DNA of 64,000 nt from Arion vulgaris (lineage: Eukaryota; Mollusca; Gastropoda; Stylommatophora; Arionidae): NCBI GenBank assembly GCA_020796225.1, contig CM036761.1, positions 36,112,928 to 36,176,927 of the forward strand, given 5' to 3'. The notes below the pieces were generated by a model. The model saw only the letters and a program-made list of their open reading frames with translations, made no database searches and was not told where the DNA came from. Below are positions 31,070 to 41,600 of this stretch, one piece after another; position 1 is the first letter of the stretch, and every line of letters starts with the position of its first letter. The position numbers were made by a program, and so were the translations under genes.

Positions 31070-31990
31070 AATAGATAAATGCTTATGAATGCAAGAGCTA
31101 CATAAGAGTACTCAGAAAAACCTGGCCAGCAATGGCGGAATGCGGAGGGTCATTCAGAGTCCAGAACTGTTTGATTCTGAACACGACTTTGCTAGCATTT
31201 CCGTCATGTTTGGTCTGGTATTTTCCGGTTTCGTTTGCCGAGCTATTGAGTTAGTGCTTGAGCAACGCTGTGAGCTATGAATGTTACATGGAATGCTTTT
31301 GCTGTGTCAATCGTGCGTTTGTTGTGTGTTAGTGTGTATTCAGAAAATGGCGGACAGCGGTTATGACGAACAAGCTCAATCTGCCGTATGCAGTTATATT
31401 GCGGGTGCAGAAAGCTGGATTTTGTTGTGATTGATGTTCCCTTCGACAACAATTGCAATTCAAGTGATGAACAGTTTTGTGTTGCTACATTAGCGACGGC
31501 CATATGCATTTATGCGGTTTCAGGTTGCTTTTGTGGCGGTACGCGGCTGTTTCATTCTGGAATTAGTTCACACAGGAAACATTTCACAGTTGTTAGCATT
31601 TCGTGTGATTTTCATTGCCACAGGAACGGAGCAATTATGGGGTGACCCATTGCAGTAAAGTTGGAACCGTACTTATGAATTATGAACTTAGAATAACGTT
31701 GACAGAAAAAAAAGAACTAATATGTCCATTTTGTAACAGTTTAAAACTGAAGAGAAGCGCTAAAAAGAGAAAAATGAAATATTGTGTACATGATTTTCTG
31801 GTGAAAATTGTTATGAAAAGTATTATACCGAACTAAGAGAGAGAGAGAAGAGAGAGAGAAAGAGAGAGACAAATCAAATAGAAGATGGATACACGATGTC
31901 ATAGATGAGTTGAATATGGTCGTGGCAGAAGATGGACGCCTCACTTATGACAGGGAGACATTTAGAGTTGCTGTCATGTGAGCCAAGTTC
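31070..31990 (+). other. LINE H-like ends flanking about 750 bp of unassigned sequence
   Basis: 31085-31127 encodes 'YECKSYIRVLRKTW', and 31885-31985 encodes 'RWIHDVIDELNMVVAEDGRL' and then 'TYDRETFRVAV', both LINE H-like. The middle (31130-31880) is GC-richer with TGT/GTT-rich phrases and no family match in the window; a GA-run sits at 31838-31870. The plus strand has ATG at 31346 in good context (MADSGYDEQAQSAVCSYIAG, stop soon after). It may be a decayed insertion inside an old LINE. No function assigned. Confidence 0.35.
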
Positions 31991-32395
31991 TGACATAGAC
32001 ATGATAAATGATTATGATATATTTGTTTACTTGTTTTGGGTATAAGTCAGCTATGACTGCCTTCCATATGAACAATCAGATCTGATACCAGGATACAGTA
32101 TAACACAGTAGATGTAGTACTATAAAACGAGATTTTATGTTTGTAAATTCTTATTAGTAACCCATCTATACAAATGTGTATCTTATTTGACAATATGTAT
32201 GCGCCCTTTATAATTGGAACGGAGCTAGAATAACACAGACCAAACCTGAGGGCTTATGAAACTTTATGAATACTGATAACCTATGTAAAGGCGTAGTGAC
32301 TCAGGATGCAGTTTTCCCCTTGTCTTGAACATTTTGACACATTTCTATAGTATAGTGGAGATCGACATTACCACCGTGCAATCTGGGGGCGCCTT
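31991..32395. other. No gene seen
   Basis: AT-rich sequence, not recognised. Confidence 0.45.
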
Positions 32396-32875
32396 TTGAC
32401 CATTTTCAATTCAAATGTTGTATCAATCATAACAAATGCCAGCGAGAGTTTGAAAATGACTAAAGATATAGAAAGCAAGTTGAATGCATGTAAAAGTAGA
32501 TGTCTGCGAAAAATAATGAACATAAAATGGAACGGATTCAGGCGAAGTGATGAAATCAGAGAAATGTATGGCCAGTCACTGATAACAACTTTTATACGAA
32601 GGAGAAGATGGAGATATGTTGGATATACCTTGAGAATAAATGATCACAGAATATCAAAGCAGGCATTGAAGTGGGATGCAAAGGGTTCAAGAAAGAGAGG
32701 ACGACCTAGGGATACCACAGAAACGAATTTTTCTGAGAAAGACAAGAAATATCGGTCTCAGTTCCATAGAGAAAATTGAACGAGTTTCCCAGGATAGAGC
32801 GGTATGGAGAAATTGCTTGCTATGTAACGTATAATGGTGCGAGAGGAGTTATTATTATTATTATTATTATTATCT
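32396..32875 (+). pseudogene. LINE I copy 2, 5'-truncated
   Basis: A 127-codon frame starting near 32396 encodes 'IESKLNACKSRCLRKIMNIK', 'WNGFRRSDEIREMYGQSLIT', 'RRRRWRYVGYTLRINDHRIS', 'KQALKWDAKGSRKRGRPRD' and then shifts frame. The 3' tail is (TTA)n at 32850-32873. It is the longest LINE I copy here and includes the residues just after the RT thumb, but no catalytic motif. Confidence 0.82.
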
Positions 32876-33014
32876 CCAATGCTGTATATGAAACTGTTTA
32901 TCACAATGTGTTGAGCCAAAATATCACGATATCAAGAACTAATGAATCATTGTAGAAGAGGAAGAAGAAGAAGTCAGTTTGTTTTATATAGAATTCAAAA
33001 TCAAAATGAAGGCA

Positions 33015-33210
33015 TTTTCTTTACAGAACTTAGTCATCAACCACAGTAAACAAGTTGTTGATTTTCTAGGAACCACTTAAACGTTCATTCGTTTGCCATT
33101 GTTTGAACGGTGGGGTCTATTTTTACCGTTTTCCAAACAGACTGCCGCGGAATTTGAGCCAGGTACGCTTGGGTTGTGATCGAGCTCGCTACCACTTGTT
33201 ACAGAAGTTC
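33015..33210 (-). mobile_element. SINE E copy 4
   Basis: Reverse complement of the family: 'caaccacagtaaacaagttg', 'attttctaggaaccacttaa', 'cggtggggtctatttttacc', 'gcttgggttgtgatcgagct' (head side). Confidence 0.75.
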
Positions 33211-33224
33211 ACTATATGGGATTA

Positions 33225-33350
33225 TAATCTTTTTAATCTGATGCACGCCTCTCTCAATCTAAGAATAAGTTTTGTTTTGATTATGCCAGGCAGTGGTTGC
33301 TTTATAAACACGAAATAACAAAATGAACTCTTTGTGGAGAATTCAATATT
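33225..33350. repeat. Dispersed repeat G copy 3 (diverged)
   Basis: 'gcacgcctctctcaatctaa', 'gaataagttttgttttgatt', 'aactctttgtggagaattca', in the orientation seen at 63430. Confidence 0.55.
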
Positions 33351-33479
33351 GTTTATAAGTAGGGTATATATAGAAATGAATAGATATGATATATATAGAA
33401 AGTGTATATATTTCTGATACAAGTAGAAATATACAGATGATTAGATAAGATATATACAGACATGCATACATGTTCAGGA

Positions 33480-33805
33480 CGAATTCAGGAGAAGTGATGA
33501 AATCAGAGAAATGTCTGGTCAACCACTAGTGACAAATGTTATAAGAAAGAGAAGATGGAGATATGTTGGACACACGTTCAGGAAAAATGATCAACGGATA
33601 TCAAAGCAGGCATTGAAGTGGGATGTAAAGTGTTCAAGAAAGAGAGGACGACTTAGGGAGACCATGAAACGAACTTTGCTGAGAGAGGCAGGAAATATCG
33701 GTCTCAATTCCATGGAGGAGATTGAGCGAGTTGCCCAGGATAGAGTGGTATGGGGAAATTACTTGCAGGCCCTATGTAACGTATAACGATAAGAGAGGAA
33801 TTATT
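33480..33805 (+). pseudogene. LINE I copy 3, 5'-truncated
   Basis: Open for 91 codons: 'MSGQPLVTNVIRKRRWRYVG', 'HTFRKNDQRISKQALKWDVK', 'CSRKRGRLRETMKRTLLREA', 'ERVAQDRVVWGNYLQALCNV', stop. This shows the intact C-terminus of LINE I, ending 'gagaggaattatta'. A short 'atacatgt' occurs on both sides and may be the TSD. Confidence 0.83.
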
Positions 33806-34089
33806 ATACATGTAGTATAAAAGTATAATGTACATGCATTGATAACTGTGTAGAAACGAGATATATATATGAAGAAGCACACTCTTTTGAAGAAAACATG
33901 TAATCGAATAAAGAAATTTCTGAAGATATTATATATATTTAAAAAAAATCATTTAGATAGCAAGAGTTTGAGCAATTAAAAACTTGTTGAATACATAAAC
34001 TCAAGAGATACTTTGCTCAAAAACAGAAAATGAAAGAGGAAAGGCAAGCAGGCAGGAGTAAAATATCGTTATGTTATGAGTTTCTAACA
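33806..34089. other. No gene seen
   Basis: AT- and A-rich sequence, not recognised. Confidence 0.4.
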
Positions 34090-34395
34090 ACACAGTGAGA
34101 GATATAACACAGCAACAACCCGTATCAAATATTATAAGGAAACGAAGGTGGAAATATTTAGGTCATATTCTTAGATCAGACTAAAAGAGATTAAATCGAC
34201 AAGTCCTTATGTGGTCACCAGTTGGGAAAAGAAAATGCGGAAGACCTAAGACCACTCTTCGAAGAACAATCCAACAAGAAAGTAAACTATTGGGATGTAA
34301 AACCATACAAGATCTCCAACTGCTAGCAACGAACTGCATCACATGGAGATCTAAAACCTCTGCCCTATGTGCCGCCTCTGGCACGAAAGGAACAA
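34090..34395 (+). pseudogene. LINE P 3' end, 5'-truncated
   Basis: Encodes 'QQPVSNIIRKRRWKYLGHIL', a frame break, then 'SPVGKRKCGRPKTTLRRTIQ', 'ATNCITWRSKTSALCAASGT'. The order RRW-(F/Y)LGH-LR, GKRK-GRPKTT-RRT, W-S-V-ALCA is the C-terminus of a common non-LTR retrotransposon group; it ends 'ctatgagtgagtagaaagaa'. Confidence 0.72.
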
Positions 34396-34579
34396 ACTAA
34401 CTATGAGTGAGTAGAAAGAAAGAATCAATATCTAAGCAGATAAATGTACTGGTTTTGCCTGACAAAACTATAGCGACAAGAAACAGGCAGTGTTAGTTGG
34501 GTATATAGTACATTTGACATTAGATAAAGTACATGATATTTGAATGTCTATTCGTGTTGTCAGTGAAATTTACTGAATA

Positions 34580-34840
34580 CATGATGCCTGCCTGTTATCA
34601 AATAAGAAAGAGAAAATTGAGGTATTTTGGATGTATAAAAAGATACGAAGGGCTGGAGGGAGGCATGCCGACAAAGAGAAAAAGAGGAAGACCACGGAGA
34701 AGATGGATTCAGGACGTAACTAATAGTTTGAACATGACGGCTGCAGAGGCTGAACATCTGGCCTATGAGAGAGAGAAATTTCGAAGAACTGTTGGGGTGG
34801 CAAAGTTCTGCTCAGAACAAGCTACTAGATGATGATGATT
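34580..34840 (+). pseudogene. LINE H copy 3, 3' end
   Basis: 'QIRKRKLRYFGCIKRYEGLE' then 'GGMPTKRKRGRPRRRWIQDV', 'NSLNMTAAEAEHLAYEREKF', 'RRTVGVAKFCSEQATR', stop. It is uninterrupted over the last 75 codons. The 3' end is (GAT)n. Confidence 0.82.
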
Positions 34841-34864
34841 TATGTTATCTACATATTTATTGAA

Positions 34865-35085
34865 GACTTTCAATCAATCAAATGCCATGCCATGCCTGTC
34901 GGTGTAGTCGATCATGTCTCTTCACATCTCTCTCTACCTGCTGCAGTTATGAAGTCGATCTTTTGTCGAACCAGAATGTCAAAGCATCCAACATATTCTC
35001 CGTCTGCCTTCCTCGATCTTTTCTTCCTTGTATTTTACCGGCTTTCACCGAATGTTCGAAACTTCATCTTCGAATTATGTGCTAG
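34865..35085 (-). pseudogene. LINE fragment, C-terminal type
   Basis: On the minus strand, an 'RKDRGRQTENMLDALTFWF'-type phrase resembles the GRP-R-W(M/L)D region of LINE C-termini. Weak and decayed. Confidence 0.35.
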
Positions 35086-35440
35086 AACATGGCTTCCCAA
35101 AGTGGGTGGTTACGCCCCCTCCTCCCTAGTGGGCACTGAAGCCTTCCAGTGGGGCGATAGTGGGTTCAGAAGCATTTGGTGGAGAGGGTAGGGGGCGGTT
35201 CTTGATTTTGCTATTGAATAATCATTAAAAATTTGAACTCTGCATTTTAATTCATCTTATGCCCGTCTTACACGATCCATTTTTCATCAATTTTCTATTT
35301 CATGCCTATAATCATTTAAAAATTGACCATGTATGACAGAAATATATGTAAATTTTCTATGTCAAAGTGAAAATAGAGCATGTATGTATATGGAAAGGGG
35401 GAGGTTGGCAAACTGTTATAATGTGGAGGGCGTTACAAAG
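35086..35440. other. Unassigned; possible hAT-like end at 35090
   Basis: 'acatggcttcccaaagtggg' followed by 'tggttacgccccctcctccc' resembles the 'ttcccaaactggggt' end at 4437, but no partner end was found. The rest is AT-rich. Confidence 0.3.
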
Positions 35441-35452
35441 TTTATGTCATGC

Positions 35453-36011
35453 AAAGTGGGCAGTGGGCTGAACAAGTGGGCAGTGGGCCGAACAAGTGGG
35501 CAGTGGGCCGAACAATTGGGAGTGGGGAACAGTGGGCCGAACAAGTGGGCCGAACAAGTGGGCAGTGGGCCGAACAAGTGGGCAGTGGGCCGAACAAGTG
35601 GGCCGAACAAGTGGGCCGAACAAGTGGGCAGTGGGCCGAACAAGTGGGCAGTGGGCCGAACAAGTGGGCAGTGGGCCGAACAAGTGGGCCGAACAAGTGG
35701 GCAGTGGGCCGAACAAGTGAGCAGTGGGCCGAACAAGTGGGCAGTGGGCCGAACAAGTGGGCAGTGGGCCGAACAAGTGGGCCGAACAAGTGGGCCGAAC
35801 AAGTGGGCAGTGGGCCGAACAAGTGGGCAGTGGGCCGAACAAGTGGGCCGAACAAGTGGGCCGAACAAGTGGGCAGTGGGCCGAACAAGTGGGCAGTGGG
35901 CCGAACAAGTGGGCAGTGGGCCGAACAAGTGGGCCGAACAAGTGGGCCGAACAAGTGGGCAGTGGGCCGAACAAGTGGGCAGTGGGCCGAACAAGTGGGC
36001 AGTGGGCCGTA
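35453..36011. repeat. GC-rich minisatellite of 13- and 20-bp units
   Basis: Two units alternate: 'gtgggccgaacaa' (13 bp) and 'gtgggcagtgggccgaacaa' (20 bp, the same with a 7-bp 'gtgggca' prefix). About 33 units. GC content is far above the surrounding DNA and one strand is G-rich with GGG runs every 7-13 bases. Long frames on both strands (S-G-P-N-K-W-A and F-G-P-L-P-T-C) are repeat artefacts. Confidence 0.96.
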
Positions 36012-36084
36012 AAAGTTTGGGAATCTATGTGCTAAAAGAACATTAATTGCCTGATTATTATTCTTTGTTCTGGTTTCTTTCTAT

Positions 36085-36470
36085 CCAAACCTCTTTTAAA
36101 ATCTCGTCATTTTGTGTTTTTTTTTCACTGTCCATTGGATTTTTCATAATTCTTATGTAAAATCACATCTCTGTGACTTCTAAAACCTTATTGATTGTTT
36201 ATTCATTGTCCATGTTTCGCAGCCATAGTTAAGTATTGACTCATTATATCACTGAATTATTCATTTCTAGTCACATGTAGAGAATTATCGCACAGTTCGT
36301 TTTTCATTTTCATTACCAATAAAAAAAACTGCTTTCGTTTGAGCTATTCTACTTCTTATCTTTGTTGTACATGTTCTATCTGATGTTAGGAATATTCCCA
36401 GATATCTGAATCGATGAACTTGTTTCATACTTCAAAACTATTTCCTTATGTTTCCACTGGAGACCAAATC
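36085..36470 (-). pseudogene. LINE reverse-transcriptase fragment, decayed
   Basis: The minus strand shows 'FRYLGIFLTSDRTCTTKIRS' then 'RIAQTKAVF' and 'NYGCETWTMNKQ', the region downstream of the RT palm (YLG-x-LTSDG...I-RI--AK-AF and YG-E-W). Stops and frameshifts interrupt it. It probably belongs upstream of the same type of element as LINE H or I. Confidence 0.6.
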
Positions 36471-36554
36471 TTCAATAAACATACGCAATTCTTTTGTCCT
36501 GTGATATCCGTTTCATGTCATCCAAGATACCTCACAATATGCTTGAAGTTAGAG

Positions 36555-36700
36555 GGATTGGTCTCTGTAGTGAAGTGGTTATAGAGTTTACTATCGTTCT
36601 AAATCGAATCCTGTTCGCGTCGTTTGGTTCACAAATGATTATGTTTCCGAATATCTCTTATGATTGTTACTTGAGCTACTGAGTTCGTGCTTTGTAGAAT
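36555..36700 (+). mobile_element. SINE D copy 4, truncated by SINE C
   Basis: 'ttggtctctgtagtgaagtg' head, 'cgaatatctcttatgattgt', 'agctactgagttcgtgcttt' and then a direct switch into SINE C at 'gattgattgatag'. Confidence 0.7.
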
Positions 36701-37110
36701 TGATTGATTGATAGGACCATCATCATTGCACTTCGGTGAGTAACCATATGTGCTACAATCTCTTTCTTACGCAGGAAGATCTCAGCTGCGGTGCACGAAC
36801 TCCTTAGCACCGGCGATGTTCCTCGATGTAATTTTTAAAATGGTCAAGATATTTTGTAGGAACTTTAGTTTTAATCTTATGAATTTTGCCCGGACCATTC
36901 TGAACTGCCAAGGGTTCTTTTTCGTTCTCAAAGTGAACACGGGACTCACGTTTTATCGTCCGTCTCCGATAGGTTTAGGAACTCGATTTCACCTACACTG
37001 AAATCAGGGATCTCTGGACAAATACCCCGATGGCTCAAGAGGGAGCAGACCGGTTACTGTTGGCACGAGAGACGAGCAACTAACCTATACGTTACAGAAG
37101 TTGATCTTTC
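36701..37110 (-). mobile_element. SINE C copy 5 (near full length)
   Basis: 'gaccatcatcattgcacttc', 'ggtgagtaaccatatgtgct', 'ttacgcaggaagatctcagc', 'tgtaggaactttagttttaa', 'ctccgataggtttaggaact', 'cacctacactgaaatcaggg', ending at the right with the tRNA-like head (minus strand, from about 37090). Confidence 0.82.
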
Positions 37111-37551
37111 GCTTTTAGACCCTGTTTTAGCAGTATGTTTCAAGTTCCTCATTGCTTGTTTTTATCTTCCTTTATTTAATCGTCTCTGCGAGTTCCAGCA
37201 AAAGAATACTCTTGCTAATTTATTACGTGATCTTCTACTCACATTTTAAACATATATTATTGGAATCCACATTCTCTTGAACTTTGTTTTTTTCAGTGTA
37301 TGATCATTGCTTGTTGTATTTATTCTGATACATTTTTTTTTCTATTTGTGTCTGTACAAATCGAAATACTATGATATTGTCTCTAACATTCTAATACTGT
37401 CTTGAATCTGAGAAAGATTACGAAGAAGATCCAGATTGAAAAATGTAGATCCCCATGCGGTCAAGACACAGACTACTGAGTTCCTATTATGATGTGTAAT
37501 ATAGTTTTTAGAATCCAATCGAGAGCCAAATAATAATATAGAGATAACCAT
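37111..37551. other. No gene seen
   Basis: AT-rich sequence, not recognised. Confidence 0.45.
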
Positions 37552-37970
37552 TAGAGCCGTATTAGCGTAGTTGTTAGTGAACTCGCTTCTTAGACTAGTT
37601 GTCCAGGTTCAATTCCACAACGGGCGTTGTATATTTTTCCGACCGTAATTGCTTTCATGTAGACCCAGGCTCAATTGGATACCAGGAAAAGCATTAGGAT
37701 GTAAATGCGGTCCATATGTAAATGTTGACCACATCACCCTTCGTGTTCCGACGGTCAATGAAAAGTACAGGGCTATCTCAGTTATCAGTTATATGAGGAC
37801 TATCATCATAGCACTCCGGACATGTCCATAGGTGCTCCTATCTCCGCCTCAGGAAATCCAGCAGCGTCCAGCGACCCAATACGCCAGTTCGATGTTGATG
37901 GCTATCTCAGTATTACCCCAATATACCTCGAGGTATTAAAGGGTTTCTTTAAGTTTCTTTTAGAGATATC
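37552..37970 (+). mobile_element. SINE F copy 2, interrupted by a SINE C piece
   Basis: Head 'gagccgtattagcgtagttg' with box B-like 'ggttcaattcc', body 'caattggataccaggaaaag', 'atgttgaccacatcaccctt', 'ccgacggtcaatgaaaagta', then, after the insert at 37783-37899, the end 'taccccaatatacctcgagg', 'aagggtttctt'. Confidence 0.8.
37783..37899 (-). mobile_element. SINE C-derived insert (117 bp) with 12-bp TSD
   Basis: The insert contains 'gactatcatcatagcactcc' and 'ccataggtgctcctatctcc', the 3' part of SINE C on the minus strand. A 12-bp duplication 'ggctatctcagt' lies at 37771-37782 and 37900-37911. Confidence 0.75.
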
Positions 37971-38099
37971 ACTGTCGCAACCCAGTTCCTATGTTTATTA
38001 TTTGTTGGTCATAAAGAATAGGGCAGTCAAATTCACTCAAATTTAAACAGAATATATAGAACTTGTGCAACTTTGAACATTATAAGAAATATAGATGTT

Positions 38100-38300
38100 A
38101 AGTTAGGGACAACAAAGAAGGGAGACCGAGAAATAAATGGAGGCATAATTTGGAGGCAGATATCAACAATATGAAGAAAAGCTGGAGGTACCTGCAGGAG
38201 ATGGCTAGAGATAGGAAGACTTGGCATGAGTTGGTTGAGGGCCTATGCCATGATCCAGGTTAAAAAGGCAGAGAAAGAGAGAGAGAGAGAGATGTTAAGT
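38100..38300 (+). pseudogene. RTE LINE copy 2, 5'-truncated 3' end
   Basis: Near-identical to the last 170 bp of the element at 12009-15229: 'ggagaccgagaaataaatgg', 'ggcagatatcaacaatatga', 'gctagagataggaagacttg', 'gttgagggcctatgcc', stop, and 'aaaaaggcagagaaa', then a (GA)n tail. It shows that the family ends in a GA simple repeat. Confidence 0.88.
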
Positions 38301-38786
38301 TGTTCATTTTTATCACCTTAAAGTTGTCATGTTTAAAAAATGTAAACTTTGATTAATCAAAAAATGAACAGAATCACACTGTTAACATTTCTTTAGAATA
38401 TGACATGTAATGTAACAACAGTAGAAAAAAACACTAACAAATATAACAACATTTCATGCTGATTTCTTAATATGTGATAAACTTATGACAGAAAAAAAAT
38501 ACACGGAAATGTTAATTTTAGCACAAATCGAATATCCATTTTTGTGTACGTTCACCACGCGTTTGTTTTCTCACTGATCGTTAGTCAAATAAAGCAAGTC
38601 TTCAGACAGTTGCTTTATTTCTCTTGAATTTCTGGCAAATAAAAATGTTTGTTTTGCTCGATTTGCAGTTTCGTATATGTGGAGGTGACATACCCCGGAC
38701 AAGAGGAGGAAATGAGGTGAAAGAACAAACATGACCTCACAAAACTTAACTAAAAATATTATGAAATAGAACTGATATGAAAGCAA
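38301..38786. other. No gene seen
   Basis: AT-rich sequence, not recognised. Confidence 0.45.
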
Positions 38787-39235
38787 AGATAAAAATACAA
38801 AGGGCATGCATATTACAAGTAACAACGTGTGGATATGAATCATGGACATTTAACAAGGCAGTGGAAAAGCATTTATGTGCTTTTAAATATAAGTGTTACA
38901 AAAAAATAATCCGTATGCCATGGACAGAGAGGAGAACAAATATTTCTACACATTAGGAACTCAAAATCAAAGTAAATTGACTGTTCCTACAAACAAGAAA
39001 AGTAAAATTTGAGATATTTTGGAATATAAAATACGAAGGATTGGAGAAGACGAATGTGGAAGGAGACATTCACGCAGAAAGGAGAAAAGAAAGACCCAGG
39101 CGAATATGGATTAAGAAGGTGACGATGGTTTGTGCATGGCGGCTGCAGAGGTGGAACGCCTGGCCTAGGAGAGAGAAGTTCTAATGACTTTTAAGGCGGT
39201 AAAGTTCTGCTCAGGACAAGCTATTTGATGAGATG
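38787..39235 (+). pseudogene. LINE H copy 4, 5'-truncated
   Basis: 'gggcatgcatattacaagta', 'cgtgtggatatgaatcatgg', 'caaggcagtggaaaagcatt', 'tggacagagaggagaacaaa', 'gaggtggaacgcctggccta', 'gctcaggacaagctatttga'. Many stops and indels. Confidence 0.8.
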
Positions 39236-39377
39236 TAATGACACATTCTGATGTAGCATCTCCACATAATATCTACAGCAGTGCACAGAAATGGAAAATA
39301 ATAGCCGGGAAGAATAGAAGTTTACAAGGAATTTGCTTCATAATTCTCCTTCTGCGATCAGTTTATCAAGTTCAGAA

Positions 39378-39640
39378 GTCTTCTCCTTTCATCGAACGCT
39401 CCATATCGATCACTTGTTAACCACCCTTTGTGATAAAACACGTGATCTGAGTCTAAGACGAGTATATGTTGTGCCATTTATGCGCCTAAAGGTAGACCAG
39501 CATCCAATTTTGAGACCCTTTTTATTTACTAGGGTAGTTTCCCTAGGCTCCTACCTCAGTCGTCCCTTACGACATGCATTATAGGTGGTAGTGTTACTAT
39601 TCTTTGCTCCCCTTGTGAGTCCAGGTAAAATACGGGCGAG
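39378..39640 (-). mobile_element. SINE A copy with TSD
   Basis: Reverse complement: 'cgcccgtattttacctggac', 'tcacaaggggagcaaagaat', 'aatgcatgtcgtaagggacg', 'aagggtggttaacaagtgat', 'tggagcgttcgatgaaagga'. TSD 'agttcagaa' at 39369-39377 and 39641-39649, which fixes the element length at 263 bp. Confidence 0.85.
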
Positions 39641-39652
39641 AGTTCAGAATCA

Positions 39653-39832
39653 TAAATAAAGGAATGAGTCGCATTCGTGAATCTAGTATCATTCAAATTG
39701 ACAGCTTTGTTCTGTGTAAAATATCTGAACATATTCTTTAAATAAAGGAATGAGTCGCATTCGTGAATCTAGTATCTTTAAATTGACAGCTTCGTTCTGT
39801 GTAAAATATCTGAACATATTCTTTAAATAAAG
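39653..39832. repeat. Two-copy direct repeat, about 90 bp
   Basis: 'aataaaggaatgagtcgcat', 'tcgtgaatctagtatc' and 'tctgtgtaaaatatctgaac' occur twice, 90 bp apart, between SINE A and SINE D copies. Confidence 0.93.
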
Positions 39833-39834
39833 GG

Positions 39835-40030
39835 GTGGGTCTAAAGACGAAAGACTGACTTCCCTGTACATGGTATTTTTTTCATAATGATCGTTCCATT
39901 TCCGCAGAAATTGCACGCCACCTGCCGAGTATTGAAAAAGCATTCCGGAGAAGATGCACTCGTGAACAGATTCGAATCCAAAATCTTCGTAACGCAAGAC
40001 AACGATAGCCACATAAACGTTAAAGTCTCT
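39835..40030 (-). mobile_element. SINE D copy 5
   Basis: 'tgggtctaaagacgaaagac', 'ccatttccgcagaaattgca', 'cgccacctgccgagtattga', 'cgaatccaaaatcttcgtaa' on the plus strand are the reverse complement of the family. The head end is eroded. Confidence 0.72.
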
Positions 40031-40371
40031 AACTGTATAATGTGCACATACATTTTGGGGATTATTTTTGCATATCTATGCATGTAAATCTAACGTTACA
40101 CATCTTCAGGTTTTAAAAGGAGAGAAGTGGAACTATGGACGAGTCTTCATGAAAAAATAGGGTTATGATTCCAATTAAAATCTTAACAACCACTAATCTG
40201 CTGCAAATGTGCGTGGGACAATATGATAATACTGTGCTATCTATAGATTCGTTAGCGTCCTGGATACAAGCAGTCTATACATTATCAATATATTGGGAAA
40301 ACAAAAACATAAAAACTGGCTTGATCAGAGTATAATTTACAACAACGAACACAAACTTTAACAACACATAA
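40031..40371. other. No gene seen
   Basis: AT-rich sequence; the far right may be the decayed start of the LINE that follows. Confidence 0.4.
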
Positions 40372-41082
40372 ATGCACCGCAAGCGACATGAAAAATATGA
40401 CATGAAAATTAACACCTCCAAAACAGAAGTCATGACAATAAGAAGGTCAACAGGTCAACTAAATATACACGTGAATAATGTCAAAATACAACAGACTCCA
40501 GAATTCAAATATCTCAGGAGTATATTCACAGCAGATGGAAAGATGGACAGAGAAATCGAGACTAGATGCCAGAAGGCAAATGCAGTGACATACCAACTGT
40601 CATCACTATTAAAACATCCAAGCATTAACATGGCAGTCAAACGACAACTGATAAACTGCATATTTATTCCAACTCTCTGCTATCAGTGCCAAACATGGCC
40701 CCTGACTAAGACACTAGAAAGAAAGATTACAACATGTGAAATGAGATGTCTACGAAAAGCTGTTACAAGGAGAGATAAGTGAGAAACGAGAATATCAGAA
40801 GCATCGTTGGTACTATACCATGCATACAGTACACCGAGAAGAAAAGATTCAAGTGGTTCGGCCATCTAATGAGAATGGAACCACATTTACTACCATCACG
40901 TGCCTATACTAATCGACACTCAGGGCGCAGAGCACGAGACAGGCCAAGAACACGATGGATAGATAACATCTCAGAGTCCCTGCGAAAGCATGGACTGACA
41001 ACGTCAAGCGCAACACACATGGCACAAGATAGATAACTAACTCTCCCACGACGCTTCACTGAAATGGTTAAGATAAGATAAG
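40372..41082 (+). pseudogene. LINE J copy 2: RT thumb and C-terminus
   Basis: A 136-codon frame encodes 'KINTSKTEVMTIRRSTGQLN', 'FKYLRSIFTADGKMDREIET', 'RCQKANAVTYQLSSLLKHPS', 'KRQLINCIFIPTLCYQCQTW', 'ERKITTCEMRCLRKAVTRRD'. A frameshift at about 40780 moves to 'YTEKKRFKWFGHLMRMEPHL', 'RARDRPRTRWIDNISESLRK'. This is the part downstream of the RT active site (the NxxKTE motif onward). The 3' end is 'aagataagataagatgat', a simple-repeat tail, into which a hAT MITE has inserted. Confidence 0.85.
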
Positions 41083-41090
41083 ATGATATC

Positions 41091-41254
41091 CAGTGGCGGC
41101 TCGTCATTAAGGGACAGTGCGGCCAGGTCCCTTAAAAATAATGTGTAAAGTGCATTTATTATTTAATAAATTAAAATATAACCTAATCCAATACCATGAT
41201 TTTCCCAAACATTTGTCTGGCCCCACCAACAAAAAGGATCACGAGCCGCCACTG
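41091..41254. mobile_element. hAT-type MITE copy 2 (164 bp)
   Basis: Ends 'cagtggcggctcgtcattaa' and 'gatcacgagccgccactg'; perfect 8-bp TSD 'atgatatc' at 41083-41090 and 41255-41262. Confidence 0.93.
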
Positions 41255-41262
41255 ATGATATC

Positions 41263-41600
41263 CATAATGACCGCGAGCAGTTTTTGTTATTTTATAATTC
41301 CTTTTCTTTGATGACAGCAGCAAAGTTTTATATGTGAATCTAGTTATTTTGCAGAGAAAGTGAATATGTTGCTTGTTTTTAACAAGCCTATAAAAATATA
41401 TTTGCGCAAAGAGCCTCTAGCGTTGTTGTCCAAGTCCTTCTTGTTATCACTAATTGTATTTATATAATATTTATGAATAAAGTCAGCCTGTGTGTGTTAT
41501 GAATAAAGTCAGCATAAGAATTCACTTTCGACACAAAGTCTATCCATCTGAAAATTTCTTCTTTACCTTCCCACACTTTCAGTTTTCATACTATAGTTAT
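41263..41600. other. No gene seen
   Basis: AT-rich sequence; 'tatgaataaagtcagc' occurs twice (about 41472 and 41500). Confidence 0.4.

Noticed and set aside
31346..31430. Host exon starting MADSGYDEQAQS
   Set aside because: The frame stops after 27 codons without a splice donor consensus at its end, and flanking sequence is LINE-like.
35333..36046. Overlapping frames of 170-237 codons in five of six frames
   Set aside because: All are produced by the 13/20-bp GC-rich array. Overlap in so many frames is itself evidence against coding.
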